Source: Candidatus Obscuribacterales bacterium (GTDB lineage: Bacteria > Cyanobacteriota > Vampirovibrionia > Obscuribacterales > Obscuribacteraceae). From it: DNA of 64,000 nucleotides. Below, piece by piece: positions 1-11,300 of this stretch. The position numbers were made by a program, and so were the translations under genes. Each line of letters opens with the position of its first letter. Within the stretch, counting starts at the first letter, position 1. The notes below the pieces were generated by a model. That model was given only the letters and a program-made list of their open reading frames with translations. It searched no databases and had not been told where the DNA came from. Location of the stretch: the NCBI GenBank assembly GCA_019747875.1, contig JAIEQI010000126.1, positions 62,001-126,000 on the forward strand. The letters are read 5' to 3'.

Positions 1-2
1 TG

Positions 3-899
3 ATGAGCATCGGTCAGAATGAAAGCTTGCAGGCATTGGTACCTGCTGTTCAATTAATTCCGCTGTTGAATTCGCCAACATGGAGCGAGCGAAACCAAGG
101 TTCTGCATTGATTTCAATCTACACAAAAAGCAGGCAGGCAGAGTTTCTCGAAGAATTGAGAAAGCAAGCATTGCCATCATTGAAGGAAATGGCGGGGTGG
201 GATGCAGATCACGCGCGCGCAGCCTTGCTCATTCTTGGAAGAATAGGCGGAATCAATGAAGACAAATTGCTCGCGCTGATTAACAAAGATGAGCGGTCTG
301 AGATTCTTGCGTGTGTCAGCCAGAACTCCGCAGCCAAGCAAGTTGCAAAAGATCAAGCGGAGCTCAACAAGAGTGTGCATGCCGCGCAAAAACTGGTGTC
401 CAAGTTGCAAGATAAGCCTGCTAGCGCTCAGAAGATGTTAGCGGCTCGATCCATAACGAGTAGGAGGGCAGACCTACCAAATGGGTTCTATCTTGTTCTT
501 CGGGAGTCGCCGGATAACAAACACGTTCGAGCAGCCGGAAAGAACGAAGTGATCCTGGTGAATGACTACCGCTTTCTTGCACCCGAGGAGCGGGACACCG
601 CTGAGTATCTGGTAATCGACCGCACTCAGTTTATTCCGTTTGAAATGAAAGGGCTGCCGGACAAACAAAGGGACGAGCGTGGCCGCCCAAAACTGTTAGT
701 GACTTTATCGGAATCTCAAATCAAGCCGCTAGAAGATTTTACAAGCAAGTATGCAGGACGGCAGGTTGTTATTGTTGTCGGCGGTGAAGTGGTCACTAAA
801 CACAAGATCCGGGAAGCCATCAAAGGTGGTTTGATTCAAATCACTAGATGCACAGATAACGGATGCGAAGCAATTTATACAGAGTTGGTGAAGAAGTAG
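3..899 (+). CDS. Hypothetical protein; N-terminal helical (HEAT-like) part and C-terminal SecD P1-head-like segment; start may lie upstream of the window
   Basis: ORF of 298 aa. C-terminus LSESQIKPLEDFTSKYAGRQVVIVVGGEVVTKHKIREAIKGGLIQITRC resembles the SecD periplasmic P1 pattern (GR.vai.vdg.v...i...i..G...I). Confidence 0.6.
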   Translation: MSIGQNESLQALVPAVQLIPLLNSPTWSERNQGSALISIYTKSRQAEFLEELRKQALPSLKEMAGWDADHARAALLILGRIGGINEDKLLALINKDERSEILACVSQNSAAKQVAKDQAELNKSVHAAQKLVSKLQDKPASAQKMLAARSITSRRADLPNGFYLVLRESPDNKHVRAAGKNEVILVNDYRFLAPEERDTAEYLVIDRTQFIPFEMKGLPDKQRDERGRPKLLVTLSESQIKPLEDFTSKYAGRQVVIVVGGEVVTKHKIREAIKGGLIQITRCTDNGCEAIYTELVKK

Positions 900-959
900 T
901 TTCCCTTTTAGCTTGGACTTTCTTATCTAAGAGGATCCTACCGGTCAAGGTTGTACGAC

Positions 960-2099
960 CTATTTGCTTTCGTCTCTCAATTCCGCACCTTGTTCCAGGT
1001 AAATTTTCGCCCCTTCATCCTTTTTAGTGACGGTTGAGTCTTTGTCCGCGATAACCAGTGAGCCTTTCCATGCATTAACGTCGGAGCCTGCGTCGGCACG
1101 AACTGTCGAGCCATCGCAAGCCTCAACATGAGAGCCGTATTCAGCTTGGACCCCGGATCCTTTGAGTGCCGAAACGTTTGAGCCGTCTTGGGCCCTCACC
1201 TCCGACCCCTCTCCTGCTTCAACATAGGAGCCGTCCCTAGCTACTACTTTTGAGCCCTTGTTCGCGAAAACCTTGGATCCGTCCTTGGCCGTGACGTGGG
1301 AACCGTCCTCCGCGTGGACGATCGATCCATCTTTTGCGATTACTTCGGCGCCATTCTTTGCAGACACCCACGAGCCGTCTTTGGCTATTACTACCGATCC
1401 GTGTTCGGCAAAGACAGTAGACCCTTTCTCGGCAGTGATTTTTTCACCAAATTTTGCTACGACCGTCTCTCCATAATGGGCGGTTCGGAGCCCGTTTTTG
1501 AATTCAAGGCCTTGAGGTCCCTCGCTTGGCAGATCGGCCTTGGGCGTGGCCGGTACATCGCTTGGCGTATCAGGCTTGGTTGTCGCAGGTATTTCACTTG
1601 GCGTATAATCAGGTTTTGCTGCAGTGCCCGCCGATGACTTCTCATCCCAGTCGCGCATTTTTTCAGTGTTTGTGCCGTTTATTCGGTCTTTGCTGTCTAT
1701 TGTGCTTTGTGGAAGCTTGATGGACTCCGATGGCTGCGATGTTTTGGAGCTAGGTGGAGTGTCCGTTGGTTGTGGTGCAGATGGGCTGATGCTTCCTGAA
1801 TGAAGATCTGATGATGGCGTTGAGGGCTTCTTGTCTAGAATTTGCTCGCTGGAGCCTTTACCTCCGCCACCCGATCCGCCGCCAGGATGCGAACTTTGCT
1901 CATCCCATAAAAGTACTGTTGGAAGGTCTGTATTGCCTTGCGCTCTCAGTCCTTGAATTTCCCGTCCGCCGACCTGGTTGCCATTTGAAAGCTCTGGGCT
2001 TGCTACCGTGGACGGTGCTTCCACTTCTTTTAGTCTATCAGTAGCTGTATTCTGAGCGGAGGATAAACCTATTGTATCTTCTGTCATATTATTACCCAA
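960..2099 (-). CDS. Octapeptide-repeat beta-solenoid-like protein (19 x A-x-x-G-S-x-V-x) with Pro/Ser/Thr-rich N-terminal half
   Basis: 379-aa ORF; residues 207-358 read as 19 consecutive 8-residue units without indels. Confidence 0.8.
   Translation of the reverse strand: MGNNMTEDTIGLSSAQNTATDRLKEVEAPSTVASPELSNGNQVGGREIQGLRAQGNTDLPTVLLWDEQSSHPGGGSGGGGKGSSEQILDKKPSTPSSDLHSGSISPSAPQPTDTPPSSKTSQPSESIKLPQSTIDSKDRINGTNTEKMRDWDEKSSAGTAAKPDYTPSEIPATTKPDTPSDVPATPKADLPSEGPQGLEFKNGLRTAHYGETVVAKFGEKITAEKGSTVFAEHGSVVIAKDGSWVSAKNGAEVIAKDGSIVHAEDGSHVTAKDGSKVFANKGSKVVARDGSYVEAGEGSEVRAQDGSNVSALKGSGVQAEYGSHVEACDGSTVRADAGSDVNAWKGSLVIADKDSTVTKKDEGAKIYLEQGAELRDESK
1026..1481 (-). repeat. Tandem 24-bp coding repeat, 19 units, degenerate at DNA level
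   Basis: 456 nt = 19 x 24; encodes AHYGETVV AKFGEKIT AEKGSTVF AEHGSVVI AKDGSWVS ... ADKDSTVT. Confidence 0.85.
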
Positions 2100-2389
2100 T
2101 TGAAAAGGGAGTTGCTACATACACGGTTAGTAACTGGTAACGTGTGGCGTTTTCCACGTTTCTATTCAAGCAATTATGCAGTGACAGCACAGTGACAAAT
2201 CAAAACACCTTTTGTTGCCGGTGGCTTGATTTCATTTCGAAGTTGGCGTTTTGCAGCTCGCTATCCGAGAAAAAAGACGTTGGATGCTAAGCAAATTCTG
2301 GGAGTAGGCGAAATCAAAAAAGACAGAGGTTCTTAATCACTCATCGCCTGTTGTATTCCATTTTGCAGACCCATTGTGTGATGATCTTG

Positions 2390-5300
2390 CTATTTCTGTC
2401 CCATGTTCGCATAGCTACCATGTGAGCCGGTGACGGACTGGATGCAAGCTGCCATCTTCAACATCTTACCAATGAGATTCTCATCGGCGGCTTGGTCGCT
2501 CTTCACCAGGGACTTAAGAACTGGTGATGCGTACATCAAGCTAATCAACGATACCTCAGAGGTTGTTAGCTTGTTGTTTTCCAAGTCAATATGTCTTACA
2601 CGGCGCCGGCCGATTTCGTCAGCTGTGTAGACCTTTGCAAGCGTCTTGGTATCTCTGGCAAGCAAGCTTTCTTGGCCTGCGGAAATATCGACATGATTCT
2701 TGCCGATGTATTGTCTGATCGACGCGGCTTTGCTTTCCCAAACGTTTCTTACTTTTGTGACCAGCAAATCTTTGCTTATTAGTGCAATGGATCCTGCTGG
2801 TATCACAATGGTGCAATCTCCGGCATTGATTAGTGTTTTCTTCGTGGCGACCACAAGTATTTCGCCGCGCTCAAGGACTATCTTTTCGCCTTGCGTCTGT
2901 ATTGCAGCGCCGCGGTGCTTGATTGTAGCCATGCTCAGATTCGCGGTCTGCAGAGTCCCCATGGTAGCAGCCGTGGCGCCTATGCTGGAGCTGAAGGCGA
3001 TCGGGCTGAGATTCTCTTCTTCTTCCTGCTGAGCTTGCTTTACCGACCTGCTCGCCTGCTGCCAAAGCTGATTCAAAGAATTATTGAAGGAAATGCGTGG
3101 AGTTTGATGCAATGTCTTTGGAGCCCATGCACCATTCTGAGTGCCATTAAGTGGGCGACCTGAAGCGCCATTGTTTTGTGTTCCGCTCTTTGAGCTTGCA
3201 TCGCTGGGTCGAACTGGGATGCCTATTGCAGCTTTCAGTGCATCCATTCTCTTTCTGGTTAAGCATTCTTGGTCGGCGCCGCAGGAGAGCAAGCGCTCTT
3301 GCTCGACAATTTCTTTGACATTCATTGTGTTCTTGAATAGTCTCAGGCTTGGCACCATGGCGCTAAACGTTGCAGATTGTCTGGTCAGCCCGTCTTCGGC
3401 GGCAAGGTCGTCTGGAGATGCTTTGGAGGAAGCCAGGACAAGTTCCTCGCCGGCAACAACAGATAACGGCGTTGGATTATTGTTGCTCTGCGGAGCTTGT
3501 GCATTAACGGTAGCTGGTGAGCCACTGAGGTTTGTTACCCGCAGCACATTCTCATTTGTCGAATCGATTAACACAACTGCATTGGCCGGAATTGTGACTA
3601 CACCGAAGCTCGTTTCGACATTTAGATCTGCTTTCGATCCTACCAAAATCGCTAAGCGGCCGCTTTGTAGAGCAAGTGTGCGCGGTTCTGGGAGGGCTAA
3701 TATACTTCCTTCTTTACCGACAATAATTGTTTGGTCATCGTCTTCCAAAACGAATGGTTGGGCTGGGCCTTCGGCGACATACCACGTTCGCTGATCTCCC
3801 ATCGTTAAGGCACGAGTTGCGGCAGATTGATCGGCAATGTCAACGTTAAAGGTGATTCGATCAGTTGGCACGCCAGTATTTGTAAATCCAGGCAAGCTAA
3901 GCGTTGGTATAGCTGCATTCGCCGTCGTGGTTATGGTCGGCTGTTGGCCGGTTGTTGGTGGCACGGGGAAACGACCATTTGTAATGATTTTTCCTTGAAT
4001 ACACGAGCCAACGATTGTTATTAGTCCAGCAGGCTGAGGCTCCAATTCCAATGTCGAGGTATTGAGATTGCCGAAGGCGATGAATTCTCCAGCTCTTACG
4101 CATCCGGTACAGATGAGAGTGACGTCTTGGAATGGACCACCATTGAAGCCGACGCGACCTGTTGTGCCTGTCAAAGCATCAATTGAAGTAATCAGTCCGG
4201 CGTTAAATACGTTCAGAGGTCCGGTTCCGAGGTTCAACGTGCGGAATTGAATGTTGCCGGCTGTTCCTGTCGTTGCATTTGTAGTGATCGTGGCCGAGGC
4301 TGCAATGTCGAAATTAAGTCCGCCAACGTTGTTATTAGTCAGGTTGATGAATCCTCCATTTACGCCGGAAGCATCAATGCCGCCCTGGATAAAGTTTGGA
4401 CCCACGGTAGTTCCAATCTTAAGAACGTTCTTGCTAGTCGTTGTGACGTTGACCGTGCCAGCTTGACCTGCTGGGCTGGAGACATCAAGGCTACTACCGT
4501 TTCCGAGCACTCCGCTGAGTTGAATGTTTGGTGAGTTGGTATTGATAGTGCCACCATTGCCGCCGCCGTTGGCACCAGCTGAGATCGTGCTTCCGACGAT
4601 TGTTCCTGATGTTCCCGTCAGGGACACAGTGCCGCCGTCGGCACCGGCGTTGCCCACTGCGCTGATGCTGCCTACGGAGATCCCTGTGGCGGCTGTGAGG
4701 CTTACAGAGCCGGCTTTGTTTCCTGCACCAGTGCCATCCGTAATGATATTCGGCAGAGCAAAGATTCCGCCGTTTGTTGCGGTGATCGAGACATTGCCGC
4801 CGCTGCCCGCTCCGCTTGTGTTAATTGGAGCTGCGCAGCAGAAATTCAGATCGCCCAGCGAAACTTGCAATGCAATGTCTGAGCCATTCACGTCTATGCA
4901 TCCAATGATCTGTTCCACATTCGCATTGACTGAACCGCTGCCTCCGTTGAGCAACACTTTGTTGCCTGCCTGGATTAAGCCTGTGGACGGACCGTTGATC
5001 GAAATTTGGCCGGCTGTCGTTGCGTTGAAGCGCACGTCGTTGCTAGCTTTAATGCTGCTGCCAGCCGCGGTGGAGACCGTCAGCACACCGCCATTTGCCT
5101 GGAGATCAATGTTGCCTGCGCTTGCTTGAATGGTGGCATTTGCATTGTTGTTGACGGTGTTGGCCTTCATAGATGTTGGACCAGTAACCGCAATTACAGT
5201 TCCATTATTATTCACGGTTCCCGTGTTGAAGCTGACGCCAGTTTGGCCCTTCACCGTGACCCCGGCATTCACGGAAACGCTGTTAGCGACTGGCGTAGTG

Positions 5301-8300
5301 GCGGTTATGGTGCCGCCGGTTGATGTGCAATCGGCGCAGAATGCAATGTTACCGCCATTGTTCGTGAGGTTAAGTGCTCCTGCGGTTGTTATAGAACCAG
5401 CTGACAGTGTGCCCGTTCCTACTTGGACGCTAAATGGATCGCCGGTTCCGCCGACGCAACCTACGATGCTATTCACATCAACATTGACTGCATTTCCAGA
5501 GCCGCCGTTCAGCGTAACTAGAGGTGTCGCGCCGCCTGCTGAGATATTACCTCCACCTCCGAGCATGGTGATGGCGCCTGGGCTTAGCGACGTATTGAAG
5601 TTAACATTTGCCCCCGAGGATTTTAGTTCGGCAGTGGCGCCAAGATTGACTGTGAGTGCATTACCTGCCCCGTTGCTATTTACGCTGAGGTTGCCGGTGC
5701 CAGCCTGAAGCACTCCATTTCCATTAACGTTGAGTGTGGGTGAGTTTGTCGCGGTTGTTGTGGCACCACTGGCGGTGACGCCGTTTGCGATGGTTATGCT
5801 GTTTCCGGCGCTCTTTCCGCTGGTTAATGAAAGGAGGCTGTTTGTGGAGCTGGTGTTGGCGTTCAGTAGGAGATTGCCGTTAGCTCCGCTGGTCAAGGTA
5901 ACATCGCTATTGCCGCTTATTTTTGCATTGGCAGTGATATCACCATTAGCTCCGCTGCTTATTGTTACAGTGCTGCCCGTCGACTGAAGCCCGTTTGCAC
6001 CGCCGACCGTGACGAAACCCGTGCCTACAACAGGTGAATCATTCTTGAGTGTTACGGCGCCGGTGCCGGTTAGCGAGTTGGCTATGAGATTTCCGCCGGT
6101 CGTAACAGTTAGATCTATAGTGCTTGCCGACGAAAGTGCTGTTGCTGAGAGAGTTCCGTTGTTTGCCGTCACTACGGCCTTGCCGTTTGCTGTCACTGTA
6201 TCCAGGCTTAAGTTACCCGTAGTAGTGGTTACAGTCAGGATGCCGACGCTGCCGGTTGCTGTGAGCGTGCCACCGATTGAGTTTACATTAAGCGATGCAT
6301 CGCCGCCATTTGTATTCAATATGAGCTGATCGGCGGCGCTAAGATTGCCGGTACCAGTTACGGAGACGGCAGCAGCGGTAGTCGGGTTAAATCGGATGTC
6401 GTTGCCACCGCCTTGAGCGTTGATATTGCTTCCGGCACCAGTGACGACAGCCAGAGTAGCGGCACCGTTGGATTGAAGGTCAACATTGCCTGCGGTGGCT
6501 TGGATTAAGCCACCGGCATTGTTATTGATGGTGTTGGCCTTGATGAGGTTTGTATTGTTGACTGCAATGATGCTGCCATTGTTATTGACAGTGCCAGTGG
6601 AGAAGCTAATGCCGGTTTTTCCTTGGACTGTAACGCCCGAGTTCACCGTGATGCTGTTTGCCGCGGGTGTTGTTGCGCTGACGCTTCCGCCAGTTAAAGT
6701 GCAGTTTGCGCAGAAGACAATATCGCCAGCTGTATTGTTGAGTGAGACGCTACCGGCGGCATTGATTGAACCGGCAGAAAGTGTGCCGCTGGCGACTTTG
6801 ACATCGAACGGATTACCTGTGCCGCCGACACATCCGATGATGCTGTTGACGTTCACATCGACCGCGCCGGTGCCGCCATTGAGAGTTACCAGTGGAGTAG
6901 CGCCGCCTGCCGAGATGTTGCCGCCGCCGCCATTCATAGTGATAGCGCCGGGATTGCCGGCGGTGTTGAAGACGACGTTGGCGCCGGTGGATGTCAGGGC
7001 TGCGGTGGCTCCAAGGTTCACGACAAGTGCCTTGCTTGCAAGGTTGCTTATGATGCTCAAATCACCGGTGCCTGCTTGAAGAACACCTGTGCCATTGACA
7101 TTGAGGATTGGAGAAGTCGTGGTGGTTGTGGTGGCACCGCTGGCGGTGACGCCTGTAGCGATGGTGATGTTGTTGGTAGCTCCGGTTCCGCTCGTCATGT
7201 TGAGGGACCCGTTAGTGGAAGTGGTATTGGCATTGAGGGCGATGTTGCCTGCAGCGCCGGCAGTAAGAGTGACATTGCTGTCGCCAGTAATCTTGGAGTT
7301 GGCGGTGATGTCGCCATTTGCGCCGCTGGAGATGCTGATAGTGCTGCCTGTGGACTTGAGACCGTTGGCACCGCCGATAGTGACAGCGCCTTTGCCGGCA
7401 GCAGCAGAGTTGTTGGTGAGGGTGACAGCGCCAGCGCCGGAGACGGAATTGGCAATGAGGTTGCCGCCGGTAGTGACGGTGAGGTCGACAGTGGTACCGG
7501 CGGAGAGGTCGGTGACCGTGAGGTTGCCGTTGCCAGCTGTTGCAAGAGCACTGCCAGTAGCGGTGATGGTGCTGATGGTGAGGTTACCGGTAGCGGAGGT
7601 GGCTGTTAAATTGCCGACATTGCCAGTGGCGGTGAGCGTTCCGGAAATGGAGTTGACGGTTACAGTGGCATTGCCGCCGTTTGTATTCAATATAAGTTGA
7701 TCGGCGGCGCTGAGGTTACCGGTTCCAGTGACGGAGACTTTGGCAGCGGTGGTGGGATTGAAGCGGATGTCGTTGTTAAGTCCTTGAGCATTGATGTTGC
7801 TGCCCAAGCCAGTCGACACGGTCAGTGTAGCGGCACCATTGGATTGCAGATCGACGTTACCATTGGTAGCTTGAATGGTGCCGCCGGCCAGGTTGTTGAT
7901 GGTGTCAGCGGTAAGAAGCGTGCTGCCAGTGACAGCGACAATGGTGCCGTTGTTGTTGACGGTGCCGGTTGTGAAAGTAATGCCTGTTTGACCCTGGACG
8001 GTGACGCTGGCATTGACATTAATGGCATTGGCCACGGATGTCGTGGCGATGATCTTGCCAGCGGTGGAAGTGCAGCTAGCGCAGAAGGTGATGTCACCGG
8101 CTAAGTTGTTGAGAATGAGATCGCTAGGGGTAGTGATACCGCCGGCTGAGAGAGTGCCAGTAGCGACTTTGACGCTGAAGGGATCGCCAGTGCCGCCGAC
8201 GCAGCCAACAATGCTGTTAACGTCGACATCGACCTTGTTAGTGCCGCCGTTGAAGGTGACGGTCGGTGTGGCGCCTCCAGCAAGGATATCGCCATTACCA

Positions 8301-11300
8301 GTGTTCATAGTGATGGCGCCTTTATTGGCGGCAGTATTGAAGATGACATTGGCGCCAGTGGATTGGAGCTTGGCATTGGCGCTGAGATTTACGAGCAGAG
8401 CATTGCCAGCCAGGTTGCTGATGATACTGAGGTCGCCGGAGCCGGATTGAAGAGTGCTGGCATTACCAACGTTGAGAATCGGAGTTGTAGCCGTGGTCGT
8501 AGTGGCACCGCTGGCTGTAATGCCGTTAGCAATGGAAATGTTGTTGGTAGCGCCAGAACCGCTGGTAAGTGAAAGGAAGCCGTTGGTAGAAGTGGTATTG
8601 GCATTGAGGGCGATATTGGTATTGGCGCCGCCGAGGAGAGTGACATTGCTATCACCGGAAATCTTGGAGTTGGCAGTAATGTCGCCGTTGGCACCGCTGG
8701 TGATGCTGATAGTGCTGCCAGTGGATGTGAGTCCGTTGACGCCGCCAACGGTGACGGCACCTTTACCGGCGGCGGCTGAGCTGTTGAGAAGAGTGACGGC
8801 GCCAGCACCGGAGACGGAGTTAGCAATCAGGTTGCCGCCCGTAGTGACGGTGAGGTCGACGGTGCTACCGGCAGAGAGCGAGGTGACAGAGAGGTTGCCA
8901 TTGCCGGCCGTTGCCAGGGCGCTGCCCGTGGCGGTGACGGTATCAATCGTGAGATTACCTGTGGTCGTAGTGGCGGTGAAGGTACCGACATTACCGGTGG
9001 CAGTAATTGTGCCGCCAATAGAGTTGATTGTTAAGGTGGCATTACCGCCATTCGTATTCAATATGAGTTGATCGGCAGCGCTGAGGTTGCCGGTGCCAGT
9101 AACTGAAACTGCTTTGGCGGTAGTCGGATTGAAGCGAATGTCATTTGCACCGCCGAGAGCCTTGATGTTGGAGCTGTTGCCAGTGACGACAAAAAGGGTG
9201 GCTGCGCCGTTGGACTGGAGATCTACATTGCCGGCTGTTGCTTGAATCAAGGCATTAGCATTGTTATTGATGGTGTTCGTTGTAAGCAGAGCGGTACCTG
9301 TGTCGGCGATGATGCTGCCGTTGTTGTTTACAGTGCCGGTGGTGAAGCTAACACCCTTGTTGCCTTGAACGGTAACGCCGGAATTGAGCGTGATGCTATT
9401 GGCTGCTGGTGTGGAAGCTGTGACAGTGCTGCCGGAAGAGATGCAATCGGCGCAGAAGACCAAATTGCCGCCGTTGTTTGTGAGAGTGATTGCGCCAGCG
9501 GTGTTGATGGAACCAGCAGAAAGCGTACCGGTTGCAACTTGAACGCTGAATGGTTCGCCTGTGCCACCGACGCAGCCAGTGATGCTGTTTACGTCGACGT
9601 TGACCGCGTTGCCAGCTCCGCCATTGAGTGTGACTAAAGGCGTTGCACCACCGGCAAGGATGTTGCCGCCGCCGCCAGTCATCGTAATAGCGCCAGGCGA
9701 GCCGGCTGTATTGAACACCACATTGTTGCTGGTGGACTGGAGCTTAGCGGTAGCACCAAGGTTTACGACAAGCGCATTGCCTGCAAGGTTGCTGTTGACG
9801 CTTAGAAGTCCTGTGCCTGCTTGAAGGATGCCGGTGCCGTTAACATTGAGAATTGGGGAGTTTGCAGTTGCAGTAGTAGCGCCACTAGCTGTGATGCCTG
9901 TGGCGATGGTGATATTGTTGGTAGCGCCGCTGCCGCTGGTCAACGAGAGAGCTGCATTTGTGGAGCTGGTATTGGCATTGAGTGCAATATTGCCGGCAGA
10001 TCCTGTCAACAATGTGACAGTGCCGTCAGCGATAATCTTGGAGTTGGCCGTGATATCGCCATTGGTGCCACTAGTGATGTTGACAGTGCTGCCAGTGGAA
10101 GAGAGTCCATTAGCACCGCCGACAGTAACTGAGCCTTTGCCCGCGGCGGCCGAGTTGTTAAGGAGGGTGACAGCAGCGACGCCACTAACGGAGTTAGCGG
10201 TCATATTGCCGCCGCTAGAAACTGTGAGATTGACGGTAGTGCCGCCACTAACTGTGTCGGCGACGAGGTTGCCTCCTGTGGTTACAGTGAGATCGACTGT
10301 GGTGCCGGCCGTAAGGGAAGTCACGGAGAGATTGCCGTTGCCAGCAGTAGCAAGAGCACTTGCGTTGGCTGTTACGGAGTTGATGGTGAGATCGCCGGTA
10401 GTGCTAGTTGCTGTAAAGGCGCCAACATTGCCATTGGCGGTGATGGTGCCGCTGATGGAATTGACCGTTAGCTTGGCGTCGCCCCCGCTCGTCTTCAATA
10501 TGAGCTGATCGGCGGCGCTAAGATTGCCGGTCCCGGTTACGGAGACGGCAGCAGCGGTAGTCGGGTTAAATCGGATGTCGTTGCCACCGCCTTGAGCGTT
10601 GATATTGCTTCCGGCACCAGTGACGACAGCCAGAGTAGCGGCACCGTTGGATTGAAGGTCAACATTGCCTGCGGTGGCTTGGATTAAGCCACCGGCATTG
10701 TTATTGATGGTGTTGGCCTTGATGAGGTTTGTATTGTTGACTGCAATGATGCTGCCATTGTTATTCAATGTGCCAGTGGAGAAGCTAATGCCGGTTTTTC
10801 CTTGGACTGTAACGCCCGAGTTCACCGTGATGCTGTTTGCCGCTGGTGTTGTTGCGCTGACGCTTCCGCCAGTTGAAGTGCAGTTTGCGCAGAAGACAAT
10901 ATCGCCAGCTGTGTTATTAATGGTGATAGTTCCGGCGGTGCTTATTGAACCGGCTGACAATGTATCGCTGGCTACTTTGATATCAAATGGGTTGCCAGTG
11001 CCACCAACGCACCCGGTAATGCTATTGACGCTGACATCGACTGCAGCTGTGCCACCATTGAACGTGACAAGAGGTGTGGCGCCGCCAGCTGAAACGTTGC
11101 CGCCGCCTCCGTTCATTGTGATAGCACCAGGATTGCCAACGGTGTTGAATACAATGTTGGCGCCGGTGGATTTCAGGGCTGCGGTGGCTCCAAGGTTCAC
11201 GACAAGTGCCTTGCTTGCAAGGTTGCTTATGATGCTCAAATCACCGGTGCCTGCTTGGAGGACACCGGTGCCATTGACATTGAGGATTGGAGAAGTCGTG

